A stretch of 50,603 nucleotides of DNA from Thermohalobaculum sp050331335 (GTDB lineage: Bacteria > Pseudomonadota > Alphaproteobacteria > Rhodobacterales > Rhodobacteraceae): contig JBHJGY010000047.1 of NCBI GenBank assembly GCA_050331335.1, forward strand, positions 1-50,603, given 5' to 3'. The translations under genes were made by a program, and so were the position numbers. This document shows, in pieces, positions 1 through 8,604 of this stretch (positions within the stretch are counted from its first letter, which is position 1; each line of letters starts with the position of its first letter). A model generated the notes under the pieces. It was not told the DNA's origin and did not search any database. It worked only from the letters and a program-made list of their open reading frames with translations.

Positions 1-24
1 GGGCCCGCGCCCCGATCACGTGGC

Positions 25-1569
25 TCAACTCCAGAAGCGCGGCGCCGATCTAAAAGCTTGCCACAGGGTCTTCGCGTCCTTCCAGGCCCGCTCCGCCCGT
101 TCCGTTCGCACACCGATTGCGATCCCCGCCGCGCGCGCCGCGCCGACATCACCCGCTGCCGGGCCGTCTGGTGCACGAAACAAGGCTTCGGCCATCGCCG
201 CATCCTGCAGATCGCCGAAGATCGCCTGCAGCTCCTTGAGCCGTTTGACATAAGCCCGCGCCGCCTTCTCTTGGAACAAACCGGAGAAAAACTCGACGCA
301 ATAGCGCAGCTTCTTGAGCTCCTTGCGCAGATCGTGCCGGGCATCGATTGAGAGCGCTGCGATCCCTGTGCCGCGCTTCAGCGCTTTGGCCGCCCGGACC
401 TCGAGCGCTGCCGCGGCGGTCGCATCGACCGGCTGGGCTAGCCGGGCTGTCTGGTCCCAATCAGCGGGGTCGAGCCAACCCCGTGCCGCTGCGAACGCCC
501 CGAGATCGAGCAGAAAGGTCCAGGCGCGCCGTCCCGACAGCGTCTCCGTCAGCTGCGCGCTCGCCGCCGCTCGGTGGACCTCCAATGCATCGAGCAGCGC
601 CCCGAAGCCCGGCTCCTCCGGCATTTGAGCTGCCAATGGGGTCACGATCTCGTCGCGGGCGACATCGAGATCGCGCAGCCGCCCTGCCTGGAGGGCGAGC
701 CACCTGGCCTCACTGTCGAGACGCCCCAGTTCAGGGCTTTCCAGCGGGGTCTTGAAGGCGAGAAGCGCCGAGCGCAGGCGCCGCAGGCCGACCCGAAGCT
801 GGTGCGGGCCTTCCGGGTCGGGGCTCTGCAGGACAGCAGCGATGTTGGCCGAGATCTGATCGAGGCACTCTGCGATAACCGCGCGGGCGGCGGCTTCGGT
901 TGTCTGGGTGCGCGCGAGGGCTATGGGCCGTGCCATGCGAGGGCCGGCTGCTAGGGTTTCGCCACGGGCGAGTTGCGCGCCGCGGTCCGCCTTGCTGTTG
1001 CGCGCAAGGAGCACCCCGCCGTCAGGGAAAAGCAGCCGCGCGACCTCGAAGACCGCCCGTGGGTTGCCGGCGACGAGCTCGATCTCCACCTCGGAGATCG
1101 GCTCCGAGCGGTCGCCGGCGCAGATCTCCCCTTGGTCGATCGCGAGTTCCACCGTGCCGAGATTGGGCAGCGCAAGCCGGCGTGCCCGTCGGGTAAAGCG
1201 GGTCTCGAACGCCGGGACCGGGGTCGCATCTGCGAGCGTTTGGGTGATCTCCGCACGGATCTGGGGCTCGGCGATCGCGTCGAGATCAGGCGTCGGACCG
1301 ATCAGCGGGCGTTCGTCCTCGACGGCCTCCATCATGCCGCCTGAGAGCTGCTGCTGCGCCTTGACGCTCTGGATCCAGCCGGTGCCGTCATGACGCAGGC
1401 GCAGGGCGATGCTGCGGGCCGCGAGGGCGAGATCCGGCGTGTCGAGATAAAGGGTCCTGAGCGGGATTTCGACGGCGGCCCCCTCGCCGAAGCGCAACAC
1501 GGCCGGGCTTTGGGCGAGCCGCTCGGCAGCGCTCGGGGTGACTTCGATCTTCAGTTCCAGCTCTTTCAT
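25..1569 (-). CDS. CYTH and CHAD domain protein (predicted inorganic triphosphatase / polyphosphate-associated)
   Basis: The 514 aa product starts with the CYTH signature ExExK (E3, E5, K7). The CYTH (triphosphate tunnel) domain runs to about residue 205 and a helical CHAD domain follows from about 220 to the end, with its basic histidine-arginine stretch near 256-266 (H256, RVGLRRLR). CYTH enzymes usually hydrolyse inorganic triphosphate with a metal, and CHAD domains bind polyphosphate; the substrate here is inferred from the family. The ATG at 1569 is chosen because ExExK normally lies at the extreme N-terminus; an in-frame start at 1617 would add 16 unrelated residues. No clear Shine-Dalgarno sequence is visible. 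It lies 102 bases downstream of the RND permease on the same strand, so it may be the last gene of that operon. No signal peptide is seen, so it is probably cytoplasmic. Confidence 0.88.
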   Translation of the reverse strand: MKELELKIEVTPSAAERLAQSPAVLRFGEGAAVEIPLRTLYLDTPDLALAARSIALRLRHDGTGWIQSVKAQQQLSGGMMEAVEDERPLIGPTPDLDAIAEPQIRAEITQTLADATPVPAFETRFTRRARRLALPNLGTVELAIDQGEICAGDRSEPISEVEIELVAGNPRAVFEVARLLFPDGGVLLARNSKADRGAQLARGETLAAGPRMARPIALARTQTTEAAARAVIAECLDQISANIAAVLQSPDPEGPHQLRVGLRRLRSALLAFKTPLESPELGRLDSEARWLALQAGRLRDLDVARDEIVTPLAAQMPEEPGFGALLDALEVHRAAASAQLTETLSGRRAWTFLLDLGAFAAARGWLDPADWDQTARLAQPVDATAAAALEVRAAKALKRGTGIAALSIDARHDLRKELKKLRYCVEFFSGLFQEKAARAYVKRLKELQAIFGDLQDAAMAEALFRAPDGPAAGDVGAARAAGIAIGVRTERAERAWKDAKTLWQAFRSAPRFWS

Positions 1570-1656
1570 GACACTCGTGCGACGATTGGATGACATTCCG
1601 CAGATGGGGACGGTCATGCAGCGGTGTCAATCTCCCGGGCCTAAGTCGCGGCCCGC

Positions 1657-1677
1657 CGTGTCACTCTCGTGTCACTC
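1657..1677. repeat. Tandem 10-base direct repeat at the end of the RND permease gene
   Basis: The 10-mer cgtgtcactc occurs at 1657-1666 and again at 1668-1677, an 11-base period or about one helical turn. A degenerate copy (ggtgtcaatc, 8 of 10) lies at 1623-1632. The second copy spans the permease stop codon at 1672-1674. It sits about 90 bases upstream of the CYTH-CHAD start. It could be a small duplication or a protein-binding site; the sequence does not decide. Confidence 0.5.
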
Positions 1678-4600
1678 GGCGGCAACGGGCGGACGGGATT
1701 TGACCGGCGCGGGGTCGCGCGGGCCGCGCGGGGCCTCGCCCGGCTTCGGCGGGTTGGCGAGCCAACGCAGATCCTCCACCACAAGGTAGAGGGCCGGGAT
1801 CAGGAACAGCACGATCAACGTCGCGAAGAGAATCCCGTAGCCGAGCGAAACCGCCATCGGGATCAAGAACTTGGCCTGGCGCGAGGTCTCGAAGATCATC
1901 GGCGCAAGCCCACCGAAGGTGGTCAGCGTGGTCAGCAGGATCGGACGAAAACGGCGCACGCCCGCTTGCCAGATCGCCTCGAAGGCCGAGAGACCCGTAA
2001 GCCGCGCCGTGTTGGCATAGTCGATCATCACGATCGCCGCGTTGATCACCACGCCGGAGAGCGCGATCACCCCGAAGATCGAGATCATCGAGAGATTCAT
2101 CCCCATCAGCATATGGCCGATCACCGCGCCGACCGCGCCGAACGGGATCGCCGACATGACGATGAGCGGTTGGACATAGGATCTGAAGGGCACCGCGAGC
2201 AGGGCATAGATCAGCGCAAGCGCCAGCGGCACCGAGAAATAGACGAAGCTGTCGATCATCTCCGCCTGGGTCTTCTGGCGCCCGCCGAAGCGGGTGGCGA
2301 GACCCGGATAGTCCGCGCGCAACTGGGGCAGGATCTCGTCGGTCAGCGCGGTTTCGATCACATTGGCCCGGCTGTCATCGGCGAGTTCGGCGGTCACCGA
2401 GGTGATGCGCCGCCCGTCGCGCCGGGAGATCTGCGCCTCTGCCTGCCCGCGCTCGACGGTGGCGATTTGCAGCAGGGGCACCTCGCCGCCATCGGGCGTG
2501 CGGATCAAGAGCCGCTCCAGCGCAGCCTCAGACGTTCGCTCCGTCTCCGGGAGCCGCACGCGCACCGTGACCTCGTTGGCCCCCTCTTGCTGAGAAAGCG
2601 CCTCGACCCCGGTGAAGGCTGCGCGCACCTGGCGGCCGACTTCCTCCGAAGTCAGCCCCAGGGTGCGCCCTGCCGCGGTCAGGCTGAAAGCGAACTCGGT
2701 TTTGCCAGGGGTGAAACCCTCCTCGACATCGCGAATATTCGCATAGTCTCGAAGGCTGACAGCAAGGTCTGCCGCAGCGGCCTCAAGCACCTCGACATTC
2801 TGGTGGGAGAGCAGCACCTCAAGCCCCGAACCCCCGCCGGGTCCGCCGAAGGAGGAAGAGTAGCGCGCCGCCCGGGCCTCTGGGATCTCGCCCACCTCGG
2901 TGCGCCACAACCGCGAGAACTCGGCGGTTGAGATCGGTCGGATCTCAGGCGGCTGGAGATAGGCCCGGGCGACGACCTGCGTGCCGGTGATCTCGGAATG
3001 GACGCCGCGTCCGAGGTCGGCCCCGCCATGGGCTTCCACCACGCGTTGCGCGGCCAAGACGATCCGGTCGCGCACTTGCTGGGCGGTCTCGAACGGCGCA
3101 CCGACCGGCAGGGTCACCGAGAGCCGCGCGTAGTCCCGCGGCACCGGCGGAAAGAGGGAGAAGCCCATCTGACCCGACATCGGATAGGCCAAGACAATCA
3201 TTGCCGCCCCGACCATCGCGGCAACGGTCGCATAGCGCCAGGACAGAGCGATGCGCAGCGCAGGCCGGTAGAGGTGCTCGATCACGAAGGCGAGGACCCC
3301 AGAGACCCGGGTCTGCACCCGCTCGAGCAGATTGGGCCGGCGCTCGGGGTCGCGGGGCCGCGTATGGGCGAGATGAGCCGGCAGAACGAAGAGCGCTTCG
3401 ATCCAAGACAAGATGAACGCGGTCGCCACCACGACGGGGATCCAGATGAAGAACTTGCCATAGCCCCCAGGGACCAGAGCGAGCGGCAGGAAGGCGGCAA
3501 TGTTGGTGAGGATCGAGAAGGCCAGCGGGGTTGCGATGTCGCGCGCGCCTTGGATCGCCGCCTCGAGCCGCGACATCCCCCGTTGCATGTATTCGTAGAT
3601 GTTCTCGCCGACGACGATGGCATCATCGACCACGATGCCGAGCGCCATGATGAAGGCGAACATCGTCACCATGTTGATCGAGGCGCCGGTGCTCGGGAGG
3701 ATCAGAAAGGTGCCGAGAAACGCCGTCGGGATCCCGACCGCCACCCAGAATGCGAGCTTGTACTCCAGGAAGAGGCTAAGCACCAAAAGCACAAGCAGGA
3801 GCCCAATGAACCCGTTTTTCAGCAAGAGTTCCAGCCGCCCCCGATACACCTCCGCATCGTCATCGGTCACCGCGATGTTGAACGCCTCGGGCAGGCTTGC
3901 CTCGATCTTCGGCAGCGCTGCACGCACCGCATCTGAGACCGTGATCGGGGTCTCGTCGCCAACCCGGTAGATCTCGATCTCGACCGCCGGGAAGCCTTCG
4001 TAGTCGTCCTCCTGGTCGGTATCGGCGAAGCCGCGCCGAAGCTCGGCAATTTCACCGAGTGTCAGCACCGGCCCGTCGGCGCTCGCCAGCAGCTCGATCT
4101 GGGCGAAGTCGTCCGGCTGGTCGCGTCGATCCGCGAGGCGGAGCAGCACCTCCTCAGAGGCGGTGTCGAGATTGCCGCCTGCGCGGTCGACCGAAGCCTG
4201 GCGGATGCGGGTCGCGATCTCGGTTAGGGTCAGTCCATGGGCCACGAGCGCCGATTGCGGCACGTCGACATGGATCTCGAGCGCCCGAGCGCCGGCGATC
4301 TCCACTTGGCTGACATCGTCCTCCAAGAGCAGGGCCTGGCGCACCTCCTCCGCCGCCATGCGCAGCGCGTAGCGATCGACCGGCCCGTAGACCTGTAGCT
4401 CGATGACCTGACGCCGCGACGCGACGAGCTGAACCACCGGCTCTTCGGCATCCTCAGGAAAGGTGTTGATCCGATCGACCGCCTGTTGGATCTCGTCATA
4501 GGCGACGCGCCGGTCGCGGCTGGGGTCGATCTCAGCGATGACGGTCGTTGCGCCCTCGCTTGCGGTGGCATCGAGTTGGTCGATCCCTTCGATATCCGAG

Positions 4601-4833
4601 AGCGCCTCCTCGATCACCAGAGTGACCGAGCGCTCCACCTCCTCGGGGGCCGCTCCGGGCAGCGCCACCGAGATCGTAACCGTATCGGTCTCGAAGCTGG
4701 GGAAAACCTCCTGTGTGATGCGGCTGGCAAACAGCAACCCGCCGAGGACGAGCAGCAGCATCAGCAGATTGGGCGCCACCCCGTGCCGCGCCATCCAGCC
4801 GATGGGCCCGACGGGCTTTAGCCGGCCGCTCAC
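1672..4833 (-). CDS. RND-family efflux transporter permease subunit
   Basis: The 1053 aa length is typical of resistance-nodulation-division inner-membrane pumps (AcrB/HAE type), which use proton influx to export drugs or other amphiphiles through a trimer. The N-terminus carries the first membrane helix (about 21-38) followed by the usual FPSFETDTVTI segment. Periplasmic porter regions follow on both halves. The TM4 motif GIVVDDAIVVGENI contains the paired aspartates D403-D404 that relay protons in this family. The start overlaps the stop of the adaptor gene by four bases (4830-4833), so the two are translationally coupled. No outer-membrane TolC-type gene lies in the window. The substrate cannot be told from the sequence. 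Confidence 0.95.
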   Translation of the reverse strand: MSGRLKPVGPIGWMARHGVAPNLLMLLLVLGGLLFASRITQEVFPSFETDTVTISVALPGAAPEEVERSVTLVIEEALSDIEGIDQLDATASEGATTVIAEIDPSRDRRVAYDEIQQAVDRINTFPEDAEEPVVQLVASRRQVIELQVYGPVDRYALRMAAEEVRQALLLEDDVSQVEIAGARALEIHVDVPQSALVAHGLTLTEIATRIRQASVDRAGGNLDTASEEVLLRLADRRDQPDDFAQIELLASADGPVLTLGEIAELRRGFADTDQEDDYEGFPAVEIEIYRVGDETPITVSDAVRAALPKIEASLPEAFNIAVTDDDAEVYRGRLELLLKNGFIGLLLVLLVLSLFLEYKLAFWVAVGIPTAFLGTFLILPSTGASINMVTMFAFIMALGIVVDDAIVVGENIYEYMQRGMSRLEAAIQGARDIATPLAFSILTNIAAFLPLALVPGGYGKFFIWIPVVVATAFILSWIEALFVLPAHLAHTRPRDPERRPNLLERVQTRVSGVLAFVIEHLYRPALRIALSWRYATVAAMVGAAMIVLAYPMSGQMGFSLFPPVPRDYARLSVTLPVGAPFETAQQVRDRIVLAAQRVVEAHGGADLGRGVHSEITGTQVVARAYLQPPEIRPISTAEFSRLWRTEVGEIPEARAARYSSSFGGPGGGSGLEVLLSHQNVEVLEAAAADLAVSLRDYANIRDVEEGFTPGKTEFAFSLTAAGRTLGLTSEEVGRQVRAAFTGVEALSQQEGANEVTVRVRLPETERTSEAALERLLIRTPDGGEVPLLQIATVERGQAEAQISRRDGRRITSVTAELADDSRANVIETALTDEILPQLRADYPGLATRFGGRQKTQAEMIDSFVYFSVPLALALIYALLAVPFRSYVQPLIVMSAIPFGAVGAVIGHMLMGMNLSMISIFGVIALSGVVINAAIVMIDYANTARLTGLSAFEAIWQAGVRRFRPILLTTLTTFGGLAPMIFETSRQAKFLIPMAVSLGYGILFATLIVLFLIPALYLVVEDLRWLANPPKPGEAPRGPRDPAPVKSRPPVAAE

Positions 4834-6068
4834 CTGTCGGCCTCTTCGCGCGACGGGGCCAGGCGCACCGCCATCCCATCGGCCACGGTCTCAATGCGCG
4901 AGGTCACCACCATCTCACCGGGCGCCAGGCCGGCTGTGACGATTGCGCGATCGGCCCCGCGCCAGGCGACTGTGACGGGCCGGATCTCTAGCCGGCCGTC
5001 CACCACCACCCAGATGGTGTCGTCGGGGCGCAGCCAGGTGCGGTCGACGGCAACGCCACCGGCGATCGCGGGCAGGCGGATCTCCGCTTCGAGCAGGCTG
5101 CCGAGCAGGAGCCGCGGTCCCGCAGTCTCCGGCTTGCGGGCAAGCGGATCGTCGATCTCCACCACCACCTCGGCCATCCGCCCGGTCTCGCTCACCGCGC
5201 CGCCGATGCGCGCGATGCGGCCGGTGCGGAAGACACCCTCGGGCCAGACACCGGGTTGAAACAAGCGCAACTCGGCCTCGGGCGCTGCTTCGATCCGGGC
5301 CAGCGCGGCGGGGGGGACGGCGAGAACCACGCGGAAGGGATCGGCTGCGACGAGCCGCGCGATCTCTGCGCCGGCGGAGACCACCGTGCCTTCGGCGAGT
5401 TCCTCGGCCTCGACCAGCGCGTCGAACGGCGCGGTGAGCACTGATTTGTCGGCCCGGAGCCGCGCCGTGTCCCGGCGGACAAGGGCGGCGGCGCGGGTCG
5501 CCTCGAGCTCCGCCAGCTGCGGCGCGCGCAGGATGAGCGCCCGCTGCTCCTCGGTGATGCCGCCGCGGATCGGGTTTCGGGCGAGATCCCGTTCGGCGCG
5601 GCGTTGCTGACCCATCTCCAGACGGATTTGCGCGTCGATCCGCGCGATCTCGGCCTCGGCCTCGGCGATCTCGAGCCGCGCCTCCCGGTCATCCAACTTT
5701 GCGAGCACCTCGCCGGCCAACACGATCGCACCGGGGGTCAGAGCCGGGTTCAGCCGGGCGATCCGGCCGCTGATCTCAGGACGTAGGACCAGCCGACGCG
5801 CCGCCCTCACGGTGCCCCAGGCCCGCAACTGCGGACCGAACTCCGCCACGCCGGCGGGCGCTGCGGCCACCAGGCGGGCGGCCTGTGCCGGTGGGATGCG
5901 GGCGGCCACGGGCGCGCGGCCGGCAATGTCGCGCGCAATCTCGGCAGCCCCGAAGAGCAGCGCAACCGGCAGGGCCGCCTTCAGCAAAAAGGCGATGGCG
6001 CGGTGCCACAGAGGGGCGCGCCGCGATGTGGCGGGCGCCTGGGCGATCGGATCGGGGCGTGCGTACAT
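4830..6068 (-). CDS. RND efflux periplasmic adaptor (membrane fusion protein)
   Basis: The 412 aa protein has an N-terminal hydrophobic anchor (about residues 24-45), a split lipoyl/biotinyl-like region (LVLRPEISGRI and later SVLTAPFDALVEAEEL) around a helical hairpin rich in alanine, glutamate and arginine, and a beta-barrel domain. This is the HlyD/AcrA-type order. The adaptor bridges the permease encoded just downstream to an outer-membrane channel. The ATG at 6068 is preferred because it comes shortly before the membrane anchor and has a GGAAAG sequence upstream; an in-frame start at 6254 would add 62 residues that run into the yacG gene on the other strand. Confidence 0.9.
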   Translation of the reverse strand: MYARPDPIAQAPATSRRAPLWHRAIAFLLKAALPVALLFGAAEIARDIAGRAPVAARIPPAQAARLVAAAPAGVAEFGPQLRAWGTVRAARRLVLRPEISGRIARLNPALTPGAIVLAGEVLAKLDDREARLEIAEAEAEIARIDAQIRLEMGQQRRAERDLARNPIRGGITEEQRALILRAPQLAELEATRAAALVRRDTARLRADKSVLTAPFDALVEAEELAEGTVVSAGAEIARLVAADPFRVVLAVPPAALARIEAAPEAELRLFQPGVWPEGVFRTGRIARIGGAVSETGRMAEVVVEIDDPLARKPETAGPRLLLGSLLEAEIRLPAIAGGVAVDRTWLRPDDTIWVVVDGRLEIRPVTVAWRGADRAIVTAGLAPGEMVVTSRIETVADGMAVRLAPSREEADR

Positions 6069-6093
6069 TCTCGCGTCTTTCCGGGTGGCGCTC

Positions 6094-6119
6094 TTGCCGC
6101 GCCCGTCACAGAATATAAC
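6094..6119. promoter_or_regulatory. Candidate divergent promoter between the RND operon and yacG
   Basis: The 91-base gap between the two divergent starts holds one AT-rich patch, aatataac at 6112-6119. Read on plus it gives a TATAAC -10 candidate with TTGCCG at 6094-6099 (spacing 14, short). Read on minus it gives TATATT, with no good -35. Low confidence. Confidence 0.25.
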
Positions 6120-6159
6120 GTCAGCGCGCCAGATGTCCGTCGATCCGAGGTCGCGCCCG

Positions 6160-6348
6160 ATGACACCCACGCCCCCAAAGCTCCCCGCTTGCCCGCCGCG
6201 ATGCCCAATCTGCGGCAAGCCCCGGGCGCAGGCCTGGCGCCCGTTTTGTTCCAAGCGTTGCGCCGATATCGATCTCGGCCGCTGGTTTGGCGGCGCCTAT
6301 GCCATTCCGGGGGAGCCGGCCCCGGACGGTGAGGGGCGCGAGGGGTGA
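6160..6348 (+). CDS. yacG: DNA gyrase inhibitor YacG (zinc-finger protein)
   Basis: The 62 aa product carries the YacG zinc ribbon: CPICGK, then a second pair in FCSKRC, followed by the conserved ADIDLGRWFGGAYAIPG tail. YacG binds GyrB and inhibits DNA gyrase in E. coli. The ATG at 6160 has GAGG about nine bases upstream; an in-frame ATG at 6133 is possible but adds nine atypical residues. In many alphaproteobacteria yacG lies near maf and an RNase E/G gene, but here it stands alone between an efflux operon and flagellar genes. Its 3' end overlaps the convergent 147 aa gene by 52 bases. Confidence 0.9.
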   Translation: MTPTPPKLPACPPRCPICGKPRAQAWRPFCSKRCADIDLGRWFGGAYAIPGEPAPDGEGREG

Positions 6349-6740
6349 ACGGCCGCCTCGGCGCGCGCCTCCTTTGCCCGCCGCTCCTCGGCACGCAGTT
6401 GGAAAAGCCGTCGGTCTAGGGTGCGGAGTTGGGCAAGGGTTTTTGCCAGGTCCCGGCGCTGGGCGGCGATGCGGGCCGCCTCGGCAGCGGCGGCGCGTCG
6501 GGCGCGGGCGGCCCGGTCGAGCAACGCGCGGCGCCACGCCGCATCGGCCGCAAGGATCGGCCCGGTGAGCGCATCTGCGCCCGCAAGCTCCCCTGCCGTC
6601 GCCTGGGCTTCGAGCGCCGCTGCCGCCGTGCCTTGTCCCTCGACCCGCCGAACCGACGCTGCCAGGCGTGCTTCCGCAGCCATCCGCTTGGCCGCGAGCG
6701 CGCTGCGCAAGCGGGCGAGTGCGGCCGCGGCCGAATTCAT
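6297..6740 (-). CDS. Small alanine/arginine-rich coiled-coil protein downstream of flhB (FliJ candidate)
   Basis: The 147 aa protein is predicted to be almost wholly helical, rich in alanine, arginine and glutamate, with heptad-like spacing over about residues 5-125 and a short proline/glycine tail. I do not recognise it by a diagnostic motif. Its start overlaps the end of flhB by four bases (6737-6740), which ties it to the flagellar export operon. FliJ, the export ATPase stalk and chaperone-escort protein, is also a helical protein of about this size and poorly conserved in sequence. No other fliJ is visible near fliI, so FliJ is a reasonable but unproven guess. Confidence 0.7.
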   Translation of the reverse strand: MNSAAAALARLRSALAAKRMAAEARLAASVRRVEGQGTAAAALEAQATAGELAGADALTGPILAADAAWRRALLDRAARARRAAAAEAARIAAQRRDLAKTLAQLRTLDRRLFQLRAEERRAKEARAEAAVHPSRPSPSGAGSPGMA

Positions 6741-7825
6741 GCCTTGCGGCGGGCGCGCGCGCGCAACCGCTCGGCAAAAAGGATCGCCGCCGCCACCGCC
6801 TTGTAGTGCTCCGGCTTGACCTCCTGCCCGACCTCGACCAGCGCATGGATCGACCGAGCGGTCTCAGGATCGCAGTGGATCGGCACGCCGGATGCCGCCG
6901 CCCGCTCGCGAATGCGCAGCGCGATCTCGTCCACCCCCTTGGCCAGACAGACCGGGGCGGAGCCCGGGGCCCGGTCCCATTGCAGCGCGACGGAGACATG
7001 TGTCGGGTTGGTTAGGACCACGTCGGCCTTGGGCACATCATGCATCATCTTTTGCTGGGCGAGCGCGCGGGCGCGGGTCTGCCGCTCGGCCTTCAAATGC
7101 GGATCGCCCTCGCTGGATTTGGTCTCGTCCTTCAGCTCCTGGTGGCTCATGCGGTTGCGCCGGTGATGCTCGTGCTGCTGCCAGATGAGGTCCAGCCCGG
7201 CGATCACGGCCGCAACAACCAGGACGCCGATCATCACCGCGCGAAACTTCTCGGCAAGGATCGGTGCAAGGGCCCTGGAGGGCCAGGCCGCACTCCCGGC
7301 AATCTCCGGCAAGGTGGCCGAGCCGACCATGGCGAGCCCGGCGCCCCCCGCGGCGATCGTCCCGACGTTCTTACCGAACTCGACGAGCCCCGTCGGGCCG
7401 AATTTCTGCCCCGCATTGGCAATCGGCGAGATCCGCGAGAGCTTCGGCAAGATCTTGTCCGGAACCACCACGATGCTGCGCCGCGTGACCAGCAGGGTGA
7501 GCACGGCGGCTGCCGGCAACGCGAGCGGGAGGGCGGCCGCCGCAAGTGCCGCGCCAATGAGTTCGGACAGCCCAGCGCCCGAGCCGGGCCCAAGCGCATC
7601 CCGCGCCAGATCCTGGGGCACGGCGAGCATGGGCAACAGCGCCGCGCCCATGCGCTCCGCCGACCAAGCGCCGCCGAGAAACACCGCGAGCGCGAGGCCC
7701 AGATAGGCGGCGAGCGACTGCGCGTCTTGGCTTTGCGCCAAGTCGCCCTTCTCCCGGGCGCTCTCCAAGCGCCGCGGCGTGGGGTCGTGCGACCGCTCTT
7801 GTCCGTCCGCCGGGCGCTCTGCCAT
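6737..7825 (-). CDS. flhB: Flagellar export switch protein FlhB
   Basis: The 362 aa protein has the FlhB layout: a charged cytoplasmic N-terminus with the motif PTPRRLESAREKG, four hydrophobic segments between about 35 and 215, and a cytoplasmic domain with the autocleavage motif NPTH at 273-276. FlhB sits in the export gate and switches secretion from rod/hook to filament substrates after self-cleavage between N and P. It follows fliR with a one-base overlap at 7825 and precedes a small coiled-coil gene with a four-base overlap. Confidence 0.97.
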   Translation of the reverse strand: MAERPADGQERSHDPTPRRLESAREKGDLAQSQDAQSLAAYLGLALAVFLGGAWSAERMGAALLPMLAVPQDLARDALGPGSGAGLSELIGAALAAAALPLALPAAAVLTLLVTRRSIVVVPDKILPKLSRISPIANAGQKFGPTGLVEFGKNVGTIAAGGAGLAMVGSATLPEIAGSAAWPSRALAPILAEKFRAVMIGVLVVAAVIAGLDLIWQQHEHHRRNRMSHQELKDETKSSEGDPHLKAERQTRARALAQQKMMHDVPKADVVLTNPTHVSVALQWDRAPGSAPVCLAKGVDEIALRIRERAAASGVPIHCDPETARSIHALVEVGQEVKPEHYKAVAAAILFAERLRARARRKA

Positions 7826-8604
7826 CAGTCGAGCGCCCCGAGCGGATCGGCGAAGAGATTGGCGAGAGCGGCGAGCCAGCGGTCGAAGATTGCGGGCAGC
7901 GCCACATAGAGCGTGAAGAGGCCGAGGCTGATCAGCAGCGGGACGCCGATCAAGACGACCATGAGCTGGGGCATCGCGCGGCTCAGGGCCCCGAGCGCGA
8001 GGTTGTAGAGAAAGCTGATGATGATGAAAGGCAGAGCCAAGCCGATCCCGAGCGCGAAGATCGCCCCCGCCCGCTCGACGCTCAGCTCAGCGAGATCGGC
8101 CGGATCGGGAAAGCGGCCGAAGGGGAGCGGCTCGTAGAGCCGTGCGAGCGCCGCAACCACTTCGATGTGAAGGCCCGCCGCCATTGCCACCACGACGCCG
8201 CCAAGGGCGAGAAACGTGGCCAGCGTGGGCTCCGGCCCGTCGTTAACCGGGGTCCCGAACACATGGCTGAGCGAGAGGTGATAGGCGGCAGCGGTCCCCG
8301 TGATCTGCAGCGCCATGATCAAAAGGCGAAAGCCCAGCCCGATCGTGAGCCCGGCCACCGCTTCCGCCGCGAGCATCAGCGCAAGGCTCGGCAGGCTCGA
8401 CGGGGTCTCCGGGCGCAGCGGCACGAGGAGCGGCGCGAGCAACACTGTGATCGCCAAAGCCGCGCCGAGCTTGACCCGCCCCGGGATTGCCCGCTCGCCG
8501 AAGCCCGGGAGCAGGAACACCATCGCGGCGGTTCGGGCGAAGACCCCCGCCGCCGTGAGTATATAGGCCTCGGCGAGGGCGAAGATCTCCGCCAGCGGCT
8601 CCAT
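7825..8604 (-). CDS. fliR: Flagellar export gate protein FliR
   Basis: The 259 aa protein consists mostly of hydrophobic helices and has the FliR pattern, including RTAAMVFLLPGFGERAIPGR near the N-terminus and LPFIIISFLYNLALGALSRAMPQLMV toward the end. With FliP and FliQ it forms the membrane gate through which unfolded flagellar subunits pass. The gene overlaps the end of flhA by one base and leads directly into flhB, the common FlhA-FliR-FlhB order of alphaproteobacteria. Confidence 0.96.
   Translation of the reverse strand: MEPLAEIFALAEAYILTAAGVFARTAAMVFLLPGFGERAIPGRVKLGAALAITVLLAPLLVPLRPETPSSLPSLALMLAAEAVAGLTIGLGFRLLIMALQITGTAAAYHLSLSHVFGTPVNDGPEPTLATFLALGGVVVAMAAGLHIEVVAALARLYEPLPFGRFPDPADLAELSVERAGAIFALGIGLALPFIIISFLYNLALGALSRAMPQLMVVLIGVPLLISLGLFTLYVALPAIFDRWLAALANLFADPLGALD

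Noticed and set aside
1669..2931. Plus-strand frame of about 420 codons opposite the RND permease
   Set aside because: Very rich in histidine, arginine and glutamate and antisense to a complete permease.
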